Assembly (NCBI GenBank): GCA_022496805.1
Contig: CM040088.1
Location: forward strand, 1,860,001-1,924,000
Direction: 5' to 3'
Source of the DNA: Pohlia nutans
Lineage: Eukaryota > Streptophyta > Bryopsida > Bryales > Mniaceae
DNA: 64,000 nucleotides
Both the position numbers and the translations under genes were made by a program. The notes under the pieces were generated by a model. It saw only the letters and a program-made list of their open reading frames with translations, was not told where the DNA came from and made no database searches. Shown in pieces: positions 48,726-59,440 of this stretch. How positions within the stretch are numbered: position 1 is the first letter of the stretch; each line of letters starts with the position of its first letter.

Positions 48726-49579
48726 CAAGTGCTACATTGTGGCAATCGGCAAGATACCCAGTCACTGCTAACTACCTTCCACCCAACTTCAAGACCAGCT
48801 TCTCAGCTAATTCGTGATGACTTGCACACTAACTTACTGTAGTCACCGCTTCAAGATCATTCATGAGTAAAGATCATTTATGAGTAGTCACAAACTAGAT
48901 ACTTAGATAGATAGAAACTCCGGTCCCTGCGGGGGCGGGCGTGAATTAAGTGTCTGTTTGTCATGACAATGGGCCAGTGTCCACCAACAAAGGACCATTG
49001 GGACAAAACTACTCACCCTTATCGGGAATAGACTTGAGTCAAACTTCCCTTCAAGTTTTGAAAGGGTGGTCTTCGATTTAGTTAGGTGTATTGTAGTTAG
49101 TGACTTAGTGTCGACGTAAGTGCATTGGTGGCGGATTTGCAAATTCATGAAGCCATCTTTTAGGCAGTCATAGTGGTTTGGTTGTTCAACATATAACCGC
49201 CTAGGACTCGAGTCACAGTTCCATGAAAGTGATGAGCTCACCTTCTCATGGCGAGACTTTGCCTCATTGGTGTTTGCCTCATCCCTTCTAATAAACAAGG
49301 ATTGATCTTAGATTGACACAAATCCCTTGAAAGCTAGACCCAGCCTTACAACTGCTGCCCCTCCCTATATTTGCAAGGCATCCCATGTAGTCTCAGAAAT
49401 TTTCTTCAACCGTGCCCCTAGCATTCCATTGGTCAACATCCAGCTGCCCATAATCGTGTTTAGCCTTGAGGTAAATCCACACTAACATGAATGTCTTTGC
49501 AAATTTATGGAAGCCGAAGTTTATCTTCGATTTACACAATTCAAAAGCAAAATAGCAGTACATTGGATGCATATTCACG
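48726..49579. other. spacer without a supported gene
   Basis: A 131-codon minus-strand frame (48903-49298) is the longest, but no domain is recognised. Sequence is moderately GC-rich to about 49400. Confidence 0.25.
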
Positions 49580-49675
49580 ACAATTCTTTTTCCAATTTTT
49601 ATTTTTTTTGATTCGGGCAGCCCCTTGAATTAGGGTAGTGACCACAAAATGGTCACTTGCTCTTTTAGGGGTTAA
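49580..49675 (+). mobile_element. right end of TTAA element X-3
   Basis: It matches the last 100 bp or so of X-1 (GATTCGGGCAGCCCCTTGAAT...). The perfect palindrome TGACCA-CAAAA-TGGTCA (49639-49655) lies 16 bp inside the TTAA at 49672-49675. The rest of the element is not seen upstream, so it is truncated. Confidence 0.75.
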
Positions 49676-50126
49676 TCTATAATATTTTGTATTCCAAAAT
49701 CATAATCCTTACAATGCGTCTATCCCTAAGGGGACAACATTAGAAGATAATTGTACTTAAAATTGCCTTTCCAATACGATGTTTCCATTCTTTCACAAAT
49801 AGTAGCACCTTCTTCTTTTCTTTATCTCTATAGTGTCTTTATTCCTCTCAACCATTATTTTTCATAACAATGTGACTTTTGTGTATTAATAGGTTAAAAA
49901 AATCCAAACTATCTTAGAAATTAGGATATTCCAAACAAGATGAGTCTTGCATTAGAGATTAGACAAACGTAACATGTTAACTTATACACATTTCATAAGG
50001 TGAAACTTGGAAAGTGCACCATTTTCAAAGTTTAAGAAACATAAACACTTGCAATCTCTATAAACTCCATGTACACTTTTTCAATGTTCAATAGTCATTG
50101 AATGAAGGAAACAATCCAATATAAGC
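49676..50126. other. AT-rich non-coding spacer
   Basis: I see no gene or classified repeat. Confidence 0.3.
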
Positions 50127-50355
50127 TATCACAAAATGGCCAAAGACCTTTAAATTTGGAACATCCTTTTTAGGTTTTCAATTCATTGCATGTGGAAGGG
50201 GTGATCAAGTGGCGCAAATGGAGTGGGAGTAGGGGCAACCCGCGACGCCAAAATATAGAGGTCTGTGGACTCTGTCTCCTGCTACCCAAGCCCCATGCAT
50301 GTTGAGTGGTTGTGCCCTTGCAAGTTGCCAGTGCAAGGGCCATATTGAGCTAAAC
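50127..50355 (+). repeat. dispersed repeat R-2
   Basis: Copy of the R-1 repeat at 33166-33385, about 70-80 percent alike by eye. Non-coding. Confidence 0.5.
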
Positions 50356-50557
50356 CGTAGGAGACGTTCTAACATCCTTACAGAAAGCATCATCCCAACA
50401 AAATTCACGGGAATCATCAAACGTTTGCAAGCCTTGACCTATAATTTTGGGATCTGTCATTTTTCAAATCAAAGAGAGCCTGTAAAGAAGTCAGATGACG
50501 TTTTGAACATTTATAACATTCAGTAGCCTCTGTGACTGCTCCCTTCCCCCAACAGAA

Positions 50558-50619
50558 TGATGTGGAATATCCCACATCATTTCATCCCCGAATGAAATGA
50601 TGTGGAATATTCCACATCA
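50558..50619. repeat. palindromic cruciform-like sequence
   Basis: The 28-bp arms 50558-50585 and 50592-50619 are inverted copies with one mismatch around CCCCGA. Each arm also contains its own palindrome (GATGTGGAATATYCCACATC), so the block can pair in two ways. Confidence 0.85.
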
Positions 50620-50772
50620 CATCAGTAGCTATGGGGCAGGTGGCATTAAGCAAGAGCAACTAACAACAATAATTGAAAGCACTCACTCAGTCACAATTCA
50701 ATAGTGTCCTGTAATTGTTTATTTGATTCAATAGCTCATTCAATTACAAATCACTGGTTACTCCACATATAA

Positions 50773-51079
50773 GAGCATGGCCACCCATGCCCTCCCAAAG
50801 TCTCTCACACTCAAGAAGTAGATGAAAAGTGCCAAGGCCCCTTCAAAAATACCTCTTGACTCTCAATCCTAGCATGTTAAGAAATCGCCCTTTAAATCAC
50901 TATTTAGTTGACTATATCCTCACATTCTACTTGTGATTGGTTCATTGACTATTATTTTGATGTGTACTTTTGATACGTGAGGGGCGTGCAAGGGTTGGGG
51001 AGTGTAGGTGCAAGGGCTCTTCAAATGTAGATGAATAATTTCAGCGAGTCAGTCCTAGCGTGCATGGGTGGGAATGCTC
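50773..51079 (+). mobile_element. Tourist/PIF-like MITE H-3
   Basis: Starts GAGCATGGCCACCCATGC and ends GCATGGGTGGGAATGCTC, 307 bp, flanked by TAA at 50770-50772 and 51080-51082. This copy has the best-paired terminal repeats of the family. Confidence 0.85.
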
Positions 51080-51111
51080 TAAAGGTGAATGAAACTAAAA
51101 GGCAGCCTTCT

Positions 51112-51658
51112 TTAACCCCTAAACGTCCCAGCGTCCAGTTTCTGGACGTTTGTTGGTCAAACCCAATTTTGAACTTGAAGATGACTTTTGTTGCTAATAC
51201 ACCCAACTAAGAAAATGAAGTTTATTAAGTCTAGTTTGTACTCCACTTTTCAAATCTTAAAAATTCCAATTATTGAGTATTTTATTGCTTGTACAAGCTT
51301 TGTAGCTCAAGGTTTGAATTACACTACATAGGATGTTCACCTTTCGAATTTCAAAATGTAAATAAAAAATTTCTATGGAAAACATATCATGTGATTCTCC
51401 ATTGTAATTTGTACCTGCTCCCAAAAAAATATTAATTTTTTAAAGCTTTTTTGTAATAAAAAATATTTTTTGAAGTATTTGACTAAAAAATTTGTTAAAA
51501 AGGCCGTATTAAATCAAAAAAATCTGAAAATTTCAAGACTGATAGGAAGCATTCAATTCCATGCATGAAAAATATTACAAAATATATTTTGATAAATCTT
51601 GAAGGCTAAATTGTGTAGTTTGACTTTCCTACAAAGGAGTGGTACGTTTAAGGGTTAA
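51112..51658 (+). mobile_element. TTAA element P-1
   Basis: 547 bp. Left end TTAACCCCTAAACGTCCC, right end CGTTTAAGGGTTAA. The perfect palindrome CGTCCA-GTTTC-TGGACG (51132-51148) lies 16 bp inside the left TTAA. Non-coding, very AT-rich inside. Confidence 0.85.
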
Positions 51659-51861
51659 GGTTACTGAATGTTATGTAATTGGAGAAGTTCCTGTCTTCCA
51701 GAAGGTAGTTTCATATCTGCAAACTGACCACTAATAAATTAGTCAATGCCCATCAGCTTACCTTAATGCTAATGGAATATTTTTCTGTTTGCAGCTTGTT
51801 AGGTACTAAATTAACATGCAATTATACTTCAGTAACCATGGCCTGGATTGTGAAATTGTGG

Positions 51862-52663
51862 TTAACCCTTTAACGCTTTTGGTACAGTGTAGCTGGGTTC
51901 ACTGGTTTTCACTGGGTTTTTCCACTGTGATTGATATTGCCAGAATTAGAATGGATTAAATTAGAAAGTAACCGTACAATTGTATTCTCAACTGGAGTGC
52001 AGATATTTTGCCAAAATTAGAGAATCATTTGATGGTGGGATTGGAAGATCATAGTATGTCTTTGAACTGTATAATGCACAGTCAAAAATGAGATTTTGGA
52101 GGGTGTGTGACTTCAAAGTTAAATAGAATTTGGGTTAAATTTTCTAAAATGAATGTAAAGATGTTCAGCAATGACCTATGTCAACACCTCTTCGTTGCAA
52201 TCTTTCATGTTAAGAACGGACTCACACATAATTATTGTGAATTTTATAAGTGAGAGTGACTTATCCATGTACAGTTTAGGACAAAAATTTATACCAAGGA
52301 GTTGGTACATGGATCAAGATCCAAATACATACACTAATGGAACATGAACAAGAGAACACAATCCAAAAAAATAAATCAAGATAACAAACTTCCAAACATA
52401 AGAAATACCGCATAATACATGTGTTGTATTTGTAAGTATTTACTGTATTTTCAAGTATTTACAGTATTTTTGCGTTTTGTTCATAGGTATTTTGATAGTT
52501 GCACAACTCCAAATTGAAAGTTTCTTTTTCTAGAAGATGTATATTATAACGCTCATAATCTGAACTTCACAATTCAAAATCCACTTTTTCACGGATTTTC
52601 CGTTATTCACGTTTTCGACCCATCAGAGACCACAATGTGGTCACTTGAGCACTAAAGGTTTAA
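51862..52663 (-). mobile_element. TTAA element A-3 (complete, inverted)
   Basis: 802 bp, inverted copy of A-2. Left end TTAACCCTTTAACGC, right end GAGCACTAAAGGTTTAA, where one G of GGG has become T. The palindrome (52627-52643, AGACCA-CAATG-TGGTCA) is 16 bp from the right TTAA. That TTAA (52660-52663) is also the left TTAA of P-2. Confidence 0.85.
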
Positions 52664-53236
52664 CCCCTAACTGCCTAAGCGTCCATTTTTTGGACGATGT
52701 ACAGATTTCATCCATAATTTCTCATCCGTCATGCACTTTTAGCCGTGTGGAATTTTTAGTGTAGATTCTATGGGAAGTTAGCATCATGCATATGTGATCC
52801 GATTAGAAAGGGGATGAATTGTGAAATTTTTATGCCTCATTTCATGTTGTAGTGATTCACCCAAAATAATGGAGATTTTAGTGTAAAAGTGCTCTAAAAA
52901 AAGTCAACTCATATAATTAAGCAACCAAAAAATCTCCAAAAATCACTACACTTAGAGTACTACATTTCAACCAATCACAAAAAATTTCATCCGTAGATTG
53001 CCAATATCTTATTCGTAATTGAATTACAAAATAATTTTGAATTTCACGTTTCAAATTTTATACAAAATTATTGGTAATAGCAATCATAGATCTAACCGTA
53101 TGGATAGAATCTCAAATTCATAATGTACAACTTTCATTCATATATCAAGTTCAAAATATCCCTCTAAGTTGCATTTTATAATGCATCTTTGCAAAACTAC
53201 CGAATTTGGAGAGGGCTCTAGGCATTTAGGGGTTAA
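52660..53236 (+). mobile_element. TTAA element P-2, chained to A-3
   Basis: 577 bp. Left end TTAACCCCTAACTGCC, right end GGCATTTAGGGGTTAA. The perfect palindrome CGTCCA-TTTTT-TGGACG (52680-52696) lies 16 bp inside the left TTAA. Internal sequence matches P-3 at 54847. The right TTAA overlaps the start of MITE M-2. Confidence 0.85.
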
Positions 53237-53618
53237 GGTTGATTGACTTTAAACCACCAACTCAAGCAATCAAATGTATTTTTAGCATGATATCTTTTAT
53301 TTTTCTTTCATTTTCATGAGGTTTAACAAGGAATGCATATTTTTCCACAATTTTATTTTCAATATTGAAATTGATACAAGTTTTAGAAGTTTTAGAAGTG
53401 GAAAGTACACTAAGTCTCAATATCAACATACAGGTTCCCTCATGTCCACACTATGTGGTACTAATTTCCACTCATGATGATACCGAAGGCCACAAACTAC
53501 TTCTTCGCAGTGCTGAGCATGCCAATGGTTTGCTTAAATAGTGAAATTGGTGGTATTGAGTCTCAACTGAGGTGGGCAGGTGGCTCTGGACGAGCTGGTG
53601 GTTTAGAGCATTCAACCT
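53236..53618. mobile_element. MITE M-2
   Basis: Diverged copy of M-1: left end AGGTTGATTGACTTTAAACC, right end GGTTTAGAGCATTCAACCT, TA on both sides (53234-53235, 53619-53620). The internal match includes CAAGGAATGCATATTTTTCC. Confidence 0.7.
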
Positions 53619-54375
53619 TAATAGCTAGACAGTCCATTATACTAGAGCTCACACTACGTGCATCTTCAGGATATTAATACAGAAAATGGAGTCAAACATC
53701 CTTCTAATACGGATTCCAGAAATCAGAATGTAGGTCAGCAATGAGGGGCAAGGCCCATTCGTGATCCTCTGGGGAACATAAAACTGTCGATAATGTTGGA
53801 AAGATGTGGCTCAGTAGTTATCCAACTGATAAATTAACCTTGAATTAAATTTGTATCAGTTGACACCCAAACCAGTTAACCAGTGAGGGCACTCAGTCTA
53901 TGTGATATTGCATGCTAGGAGCTCAATCCAGCCAGGAAACGTTTCTCATGAAGCAACAATTCTCGAGCTTCACGCAGGATCCATTGAATTATCCTCAGAT
54001 CCCTCCCAAGATTCCTGCAATGGGCTACTCAAGATTATGTCATGCTACCATCATACTTAGCATATGTCATGCTTGTATCAAAACGCTACAGCGCTCTCCG
54101 GAGGTCACGTTCATTCCACAACACTCGTCGGTAATATTGACTGACTCACTGGCTACAGAATATATCTCGTCATTCTGCAATATTGACTGGGTAGATAATC
54201 TTGAAACACACACAAAAGTTGGAACCAATTTTCTGTAGCTGAACTAGTTATATCAGACGTGCAGTCAAGAAAGCACTGTAGATTTAGAAAGCATTTTAAA
54301 TTGTGAAGAGCTGGACAAGGAAGACGTATACTGAAACACTATTCTAGTCAAACTTACGTAAAAGGTGGAATATCA
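53619..54375. other. spacer without a supported gene
   Basis: A 108-codon plus-strand frame at 53912-54238 has even composition but no recognisable domain. Confidence 0.25.
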
Positions 54376-54730
54376 GAGTTATCTGTAAAGTCAAGCAAAA
54401 AAATTCCACAAGAAGAAAGACAAGGCAAAACTGGTTTTTTTAGCTTGAAAGGCAGTGAAAATGAGTTTTGGCCCCTTCTTTTTTTACCAATCTCAACGCA
54501 CTGCATTGTCAGAGAGATTAGAACCTTGAACCTCTCCAATGCAAAAGAAGCTCCCCCATACCGCACTAGCGTTCTCATGGTGGAATCTCTAGGTGCACCC
54601 ACACCAACCTCATGCTCTCCCAAACCTCATGCTTAGCTCCTTGTGACAATTTGTGACAAAGATTTTTATTTGAAGATCAAAATCACAAAGTAGCAGATAG
54701 GCGACCCCATGTTGCCTTTACGAATAACTC
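54376..54730. mobile_element. repeat U-3
   Basis: Left end GAGTTATCTGTAAAG, right end CCTTTACGAATAACTC, 355 bp. Terminal match to U-1 and U-2. Open frames on both strands (63 and 89 codons) are not recognised. Confidence 0.55.
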
Positions 54731-54846
54731 AATTGTTCCTCAAAGAAAAATTAATGCCCCGGCTAAAGACAAGTGCACATTTCATACCTTGTTCATACCT
54801 TCTATCTAGTTATCTGAAGGTGTGAACAAGGAAGTGCAAACAGATA

Positions 54847-55375
54847 TTAACGGTCCCTAAACATCCAACCATCCAGAATGTGGACAAAGTACAGAATCAA
54901 ACACGGATTTCTCATCCGCCATTGACTTTTTGTAGTGTGGATTTTTTATTATATATTTTATGGGAAGTTAGCTTCATGCATGTGTGATCCGATTAGAAAG
55001 GGGATGATTTGTAAAAAAATTATGCCTCATTTCATGTTGTAGTGATTCACCCAAAATTTTGAAGATTTCAGTGTAAAAGTGCTCTTAGAGTATTACATTT
55101 CAACCAATCACAACAAATTTCATGTACAAATTGTCAGTTTCTTATTCAAATTACAAATTACAAAAGAATTTTCAATTTTGGGTTTCAATTTTTATACAAA
55201 AATATTGGTGACAACAATCATAGATCTAACGAAAAGGATAGAATCAAAAATTTATAACGTACAACTTTTATTCACATATCAAGTTCAAAATATCTCTCTT
55301 AGTTACATTTTATAAAACATCTTTGAAATTTTCCAAATCCGAACAGGGGTGAGGACATTGAGGCATGGGGCTTAA
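54847..55375 (+). mobile_element. decayed TTAA element P-3
   Basis: It aligns with P-2 (for example GGGAAGTTAGC...CATG...GTGATCCGATTAGAAAGGGG). The left end TTAACGGTCCCTAAAC has a 3-bp insertion, placing the palindrome CATCCA-GAATG-TGGACA 19 bp inside. The right end has lost most of the TTAGGGG motif. Confidence 0.6.
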
Positions 55376-55943
55376 ATGTTAGGGCCATGCCTTGAGGGTA
55401 GCCTAATCAAATCTCTGAAATTTTCAAGCTTTCGGGTAGAGTAGACCGATAAAAAGGGCAGAGCCATTTTGATGGCCCTTTGGAACCATGTCAAATGTTT
55501 GTTGCCGTAATGGAATGCTATTGTAATGTCTGGGAACATGCGCCCCTCCCATATACACGTGTGGGGTGGCCAAAGTGGCTTGGAGTGGCTTGGGACTCTG
55601 ATAATATCCCAACGCTTGAAAGCTCTGAAGCAACAACCTATGCCAGAGTGGCTTGGGGCTCTGACACAAATGCATGTGGAATTGCGGACCGAGATACAAT
55701 ATCTTAAGTCGGAGACATCCAACAGCTGCCCATGTTTTGCTTCCTCTCCCTCAAAGAATTTGGACAATCACTACAAGCTTATTGTTGTAAGTTTGATGGG
55801 GTTATTAAAGAATCTGAGTGCACAATTATGTTCCTTTTCCAACGTGATTTACCAATCAAAGAATGGTGGATCATACCAAAAGCTTTTTCAAAGATTCTTA
55901 CAAAACTAAGCTCATGGGGCTTCGTTTGTCCTTTAAGGGTTAA
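55376..55943 (+). mobile_element. probable TTAA-type element with clear right end only
   Basis: The right end GTCCTTTAAGGGTTAA (to 55943) is of the Q class. The left limit may be the TTAA at 55372-55375. Overlapping open frames of 75-131 codons on both strands look like by-products of the sequence rather than genes, as none has a domain I know. Confidence 0.4.
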
Positions 55944-55961
55944 AGCAATCTGCGTAGTTAA

Positions 55962-56483
55962 GGGCCGCTTTACACCGAAAGGTTAGGCCAATTCGTTGTA
56001 TAAGAGGCCTAAAATCCTCACTTGTGATTGGTCAAAAGGCTGAAATCGGCCCCAACCCCTTTACACCTAGAGCTCGGGCCGATTTGGTGATATGAATTTT
56101 TTACTTTAAAAACGCATGGTCCAACATGGCCCGAGCTTGTTGAATTGGATGCACCCAAAATGGAGGGCCAATGTCATATTTCAATATAAAAAAAAAACAT
56201 TATTTTTATATAAAAGATGATTTTCTTCAACAAACTAAATCCGTTGGATTATGTGGAAATCTAAACAGCTCTGTTGAAAAGAGAGAGAGGGGCTAAAATT
56301 TGCTACATTTATTGAATCGGTTTGGCTTCTTGGTCCCAAGGCCTTTACATATGGGAGAATTGGCCCCCGTTATCATCTTATTATAATGGATAGTTGAGGC
56401 CGACCTCAAGCCCAAAAGGGGCTGAAATTTCATGCAATCGGCCTTAAGGGGAATTGGCCCAGCCTCTAGGTGTAAAGCGGCCC
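55962..56483. mobile_element. Tourist-like MITE with GGGCCGCTTTACACC ends
   Basis: The left GGGCCGCTTTACACC and right GGTGTAAAGCGGCCC are exact 15-bp inverted repeats, extended by imperfect pairing (GGCCAATTC...). 522 bp, flanked by TAA at 55959-55961 and 56484-56486. The TAA duplication and GGGCC end fit PIF/Harbinger. Confidence 0.85.
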
Positions 56484-56506
56484 TAACTATTTTCTTGCAT
56501 ATCTAA

Positions 56507-56804
56507 GAGCAACTCCACCGCTCCCAAAGTCTCTTACACTCCAGAACTAGATGAAAAGTGCCAAGGGCCCTTCAAAATTGCCTCTTGACTCTTGATCCTA
56601 GCGTGTTAAGAAATGGCCCTTCAAATCACTATTTAGTTGACTATATCCCCACATTCTGCTTGTGATTGGTCCATTGACTATTTGATGTGCACTTTTGATG
56701 TGTGAAGGGCGTGCAAGGGTGGGGGAGTGTAAGTGCAAGGGCTCTTCAAATGTAAATGAATAATTTCAGCGAGTCATCTCTAGCGTGTAGGAGTGGGGAT
56801 GCTC
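56507..56804 (+). mobile_element. Tourist/PIF-like MITE H-4
   Basis: Starts GAGCAACTCCACCGCTCCC and ends GAGTGGGGATGCTC, 298 bp, flanked by TAA at 56504-56506 and 56805-56807. Very similar to H-1. Confidence 0.85.
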
Positions 56805-57389
56805 TAAGACCAGGAAATTTTAGACCATGATCGTGACGCTAACCTACATAAAATCTTACTCCCACGGTTCCTTAAACTATGTGGCAGGTTCTGCGCGTGC
56901 AAGACATGCCAGGTTATTTGCGGCCCTGCAGTACGCAAACTAAAATTCAGGGCAAGAACAATTCTGTACATGCTCCTCCAGCAGTACATGACACACAGTC
57001 AAATGTAGTGTACATCCTTCGACCTAGAATCCAGCAGGATTCCACAAAATGAATAATGGTTTCTGTTCAGAGTCGTGCAGAAAATTGGGGTCAATTGGCG
57101 CGGTAACAGGAATAAGCTGAGTACTGTTAATATATACTTCTGAGACTCCTTACTGTTGTTCAGTCTCTAAATTATATTGTCAGAGTGGTACGTACATGGT
57201 ATCAACATATGCGAACGTAACTAACCTCGACGTGGTTGTCATACTACTGTAGTGGCAGCTTCAAATTCGGCGCATTGTAATAAAATCTGCTATGGCGACA
57301 GTCAAGCACAGACGCGCACCATGGAATTCAAAACATTTGACGCTCATCTGGACTACTTCGCTGGTGAGACCAGATCTTCAATATTCAAC
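56805..57389 (+). other. promoter-side region of the second dioxygenase
   Basis: No gene. It has the more even composition of a genic flank and lies just upstream of the TATA box at 57390. Confidence 0.35.
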
Positions 57390-57397
57390 TATAAATA
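57390..57397 (+). promoter_or_regulatory. TATA box of the second dioxygenase
   Basis: TATAAATA in the context ACTATAAATACC, about 200 bp before the start codon. Transcription would begin near 57420, giving a leader of roughly 165 bp that includes the ATAG microsatellite at about 57530-57543. Confidence 0.6.
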
Positions 57398-57588
57398 CCG
57401 ACGACAGCAGGCAAATTTTGCACTCGCAGCAATCTAGTTAAGCTTTTCAGGAAATCTTGCACTGTGGCTCGATACCTTCAACTTCATTCTCATCATTTCT
57501 TCACGTTGCATAGATCCACACCTCGCATAGATAGATAGATAGATCGAGTTTGTGCAGCAGCTGTGTACCTGATCTTCTCGGTTGCGAA

Positions 57589-59440
57589 ATGGCTCCAGAA
57601 GCGCTCTTGATATCGCCAACTCAGGGCTTCAGCCCACGTTCGGTTCCAAGCCCATCTCCCAGATCCAGAAGTGCAAAATTCGTCCCTGCACAAATTGTCA
57701 CGCCACGCTCTTTCGGCGCCAATGCATGGGGATTGGAGAATGTGACCCCTCGCTCATACGGTTTAGGGTCTCCGCTCTCGCAGCTGGGCAGCCCTCTGCC
57801 ACTGAACAGGAGAGCATTCAGTCCACGGATCTCATCGCCATCGCCGCGAGAGAATCTGCCCACTCCTCGATCCTTCAACTCCGCATTATCAAGCGGCCCG
57901 CCATCGCCCTTCCCGCTGGGTCCCCTGCCCCCCAACAGGTTGCGAGGGAACAACAACTCGGCAAGCGCTGCTGCCGCGTCCATTAAAACCATCGAGCGAA
58001 AGAAGGCGGTTTCGTTCGCATACGTGTGGCCTGTGCAGCACCGCCCGACTATTGAGCACGACGACTTCACCGACCTTGAGATTCCCACTGTTGACCTAAG
58101 CTCTCTCAATTCGGACGACGAAGCTGCTAGGAAGCAAATGGTGGCGAAAGTGCGAGCCGCCTGTCTGGATTGGGGCTTCTTCCACGCTATCAATCACGGG
58201 GTTCCTGGGGAGCTTCTGGATCGCGTGCAGAAGCAAGCGCACAAGTTCTTCTCCCTGCCGAAAGAGGAGAAGCTGAAGGTTTCCAGGGCACCCGGCAGCT
58301 ACACTGGCTATGGACATGCTGCTGTGAAGCCCACTGACAGCCAACCCTGGTCGGAAGGGTTTTATCTTGCAAATGACGACACTGTGGAGGGCTTCTCCCA
58401 GACCTTGTGGCCTAATGGTGACAACAAAGACTTTGGGTACGCATGGAAGTTAATTAATCCCACAAACTTATGTGAAGGAAAATTCATCATATTTTCATGT
58501 CTAGACTTAAGTTTATGTCTTTGTAACATGAGCTGATGCGCAGTTCTATGATGGCAGGGACTCGTACAAGGAATACAATGAGAAGGTGGAGAAACTCGCC
58601 AAGCAGCTGATGGACGTGATCATTGAAGGCTTGGAGGTGAATGCAGCTCACTTCCAGCGCTATGTGGACAAAGCCTCTGGGCTCCTGCGGTGGAACCATT
58701 ACCCACCTTGCCCCCAACCGCACAAAGCTCTGGGCATGTCTGCACACACAGACTTCAACTTGTTGACAGTGTTGCACCAGGGCGACATTGGCGGATTGCA
58801 AGTGCAGAAAGATGGTGAATGGGTTGCCGTGAAACCGCACCATGACGCTCTAGCGATCAATATCGGTGACACATTACAGGTAAGAAGGAAAATAATCAAA
58901 TCGGTGAGTAGTACTGCGGTACTGCCCAAACTAATGACATCATATGCACATAACAGAGTTATCCTTTTAAGTAGTGCACAGGGGATTGCTGACCCTGTGT
59001 CAGTCAAAAGGAGGGGTCAGTGTAAGGGCTCAGGAAATCTCTGGGTTTATGTTACTATGAATTTTAGGATAACTCTAATGTGCAGAGAGACTTTTATATA
59101 CAATAAATGGTTTGATCTGATGCATTGAATCTTATTCCAGGTGCTGACAAACGCACTCTACAAGAGCGTCCCACACCGAGCAGTGGTAAACAGGACTCAA
59201 ACTCGGATTTCACTGGCGTATTTTTTCGCTCCTCGGACAGGACTGGAGATTGTTCCATCCCCTGAACTCGTCGACAGAACAACCCAGAGTAGGAACTACA
59301 AACCCTTCACCATAGAGGAGTACTTAGCTGTGAAGAAGGGCCAGCTGCTCAACACTCTTGAGCATTTCAGTCTTCAACCTCTTCTGCAGCTTCTGAGTCT
59401 TCCTTTTGAGAATCCTACACCGGTACTTGAATCCGCATAA
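57589..59440 (+). CDS. 2-oxoglutarate/Fe(II)-dependent dioxygenase with long Ser/Pro-rich N-terminus
   Basis: Three exons, 57589-58436, 58558-58879 and 59141-59440, with GT-AG introns, encode 489 aa. Residues from about 144 on match the gene at 39092-42039: YVWP, IPTVDL (165-170), ACLDWGFFHAINHGV, YTGYGHAAVKP, WSEGFYL. The Fe(II) ligands are H346, D348 (HTDF) and H402 (HRAVVN); the 2-oxoglutarate site is R412-x-S414. The first 140 or so residues are extra: seven (S/T)PR motifs, such as FSPRS, VTPRSF, VTPRSY and PTPRSF, in a Ser/Pro/Gly-rich, probably disordered region. Such proline-directed sites are typical kinase targets; it could also aid targeting. The start at 57589 is the first ATG after the TATA box in this frame; no in-frame ATG follows until well into the domain. 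Substrate unknown; gibberellin-oxidase-like dioxygenases are the nearest class I can name. Confidence 0.9.

Noticed and set aside
55372..55909. Overlapping open frames of 91-131 codons on both strands
   Set aside because: They overlap one another in several frames within a probable TTAA element and none shows a known domain.
57621..58193. 190-codon minus-strand open frame
   Set aside because: It lies opposite the GC-rich first exon of the dioxygenase, which has the clear domain match; the frame is an antisense by-product.
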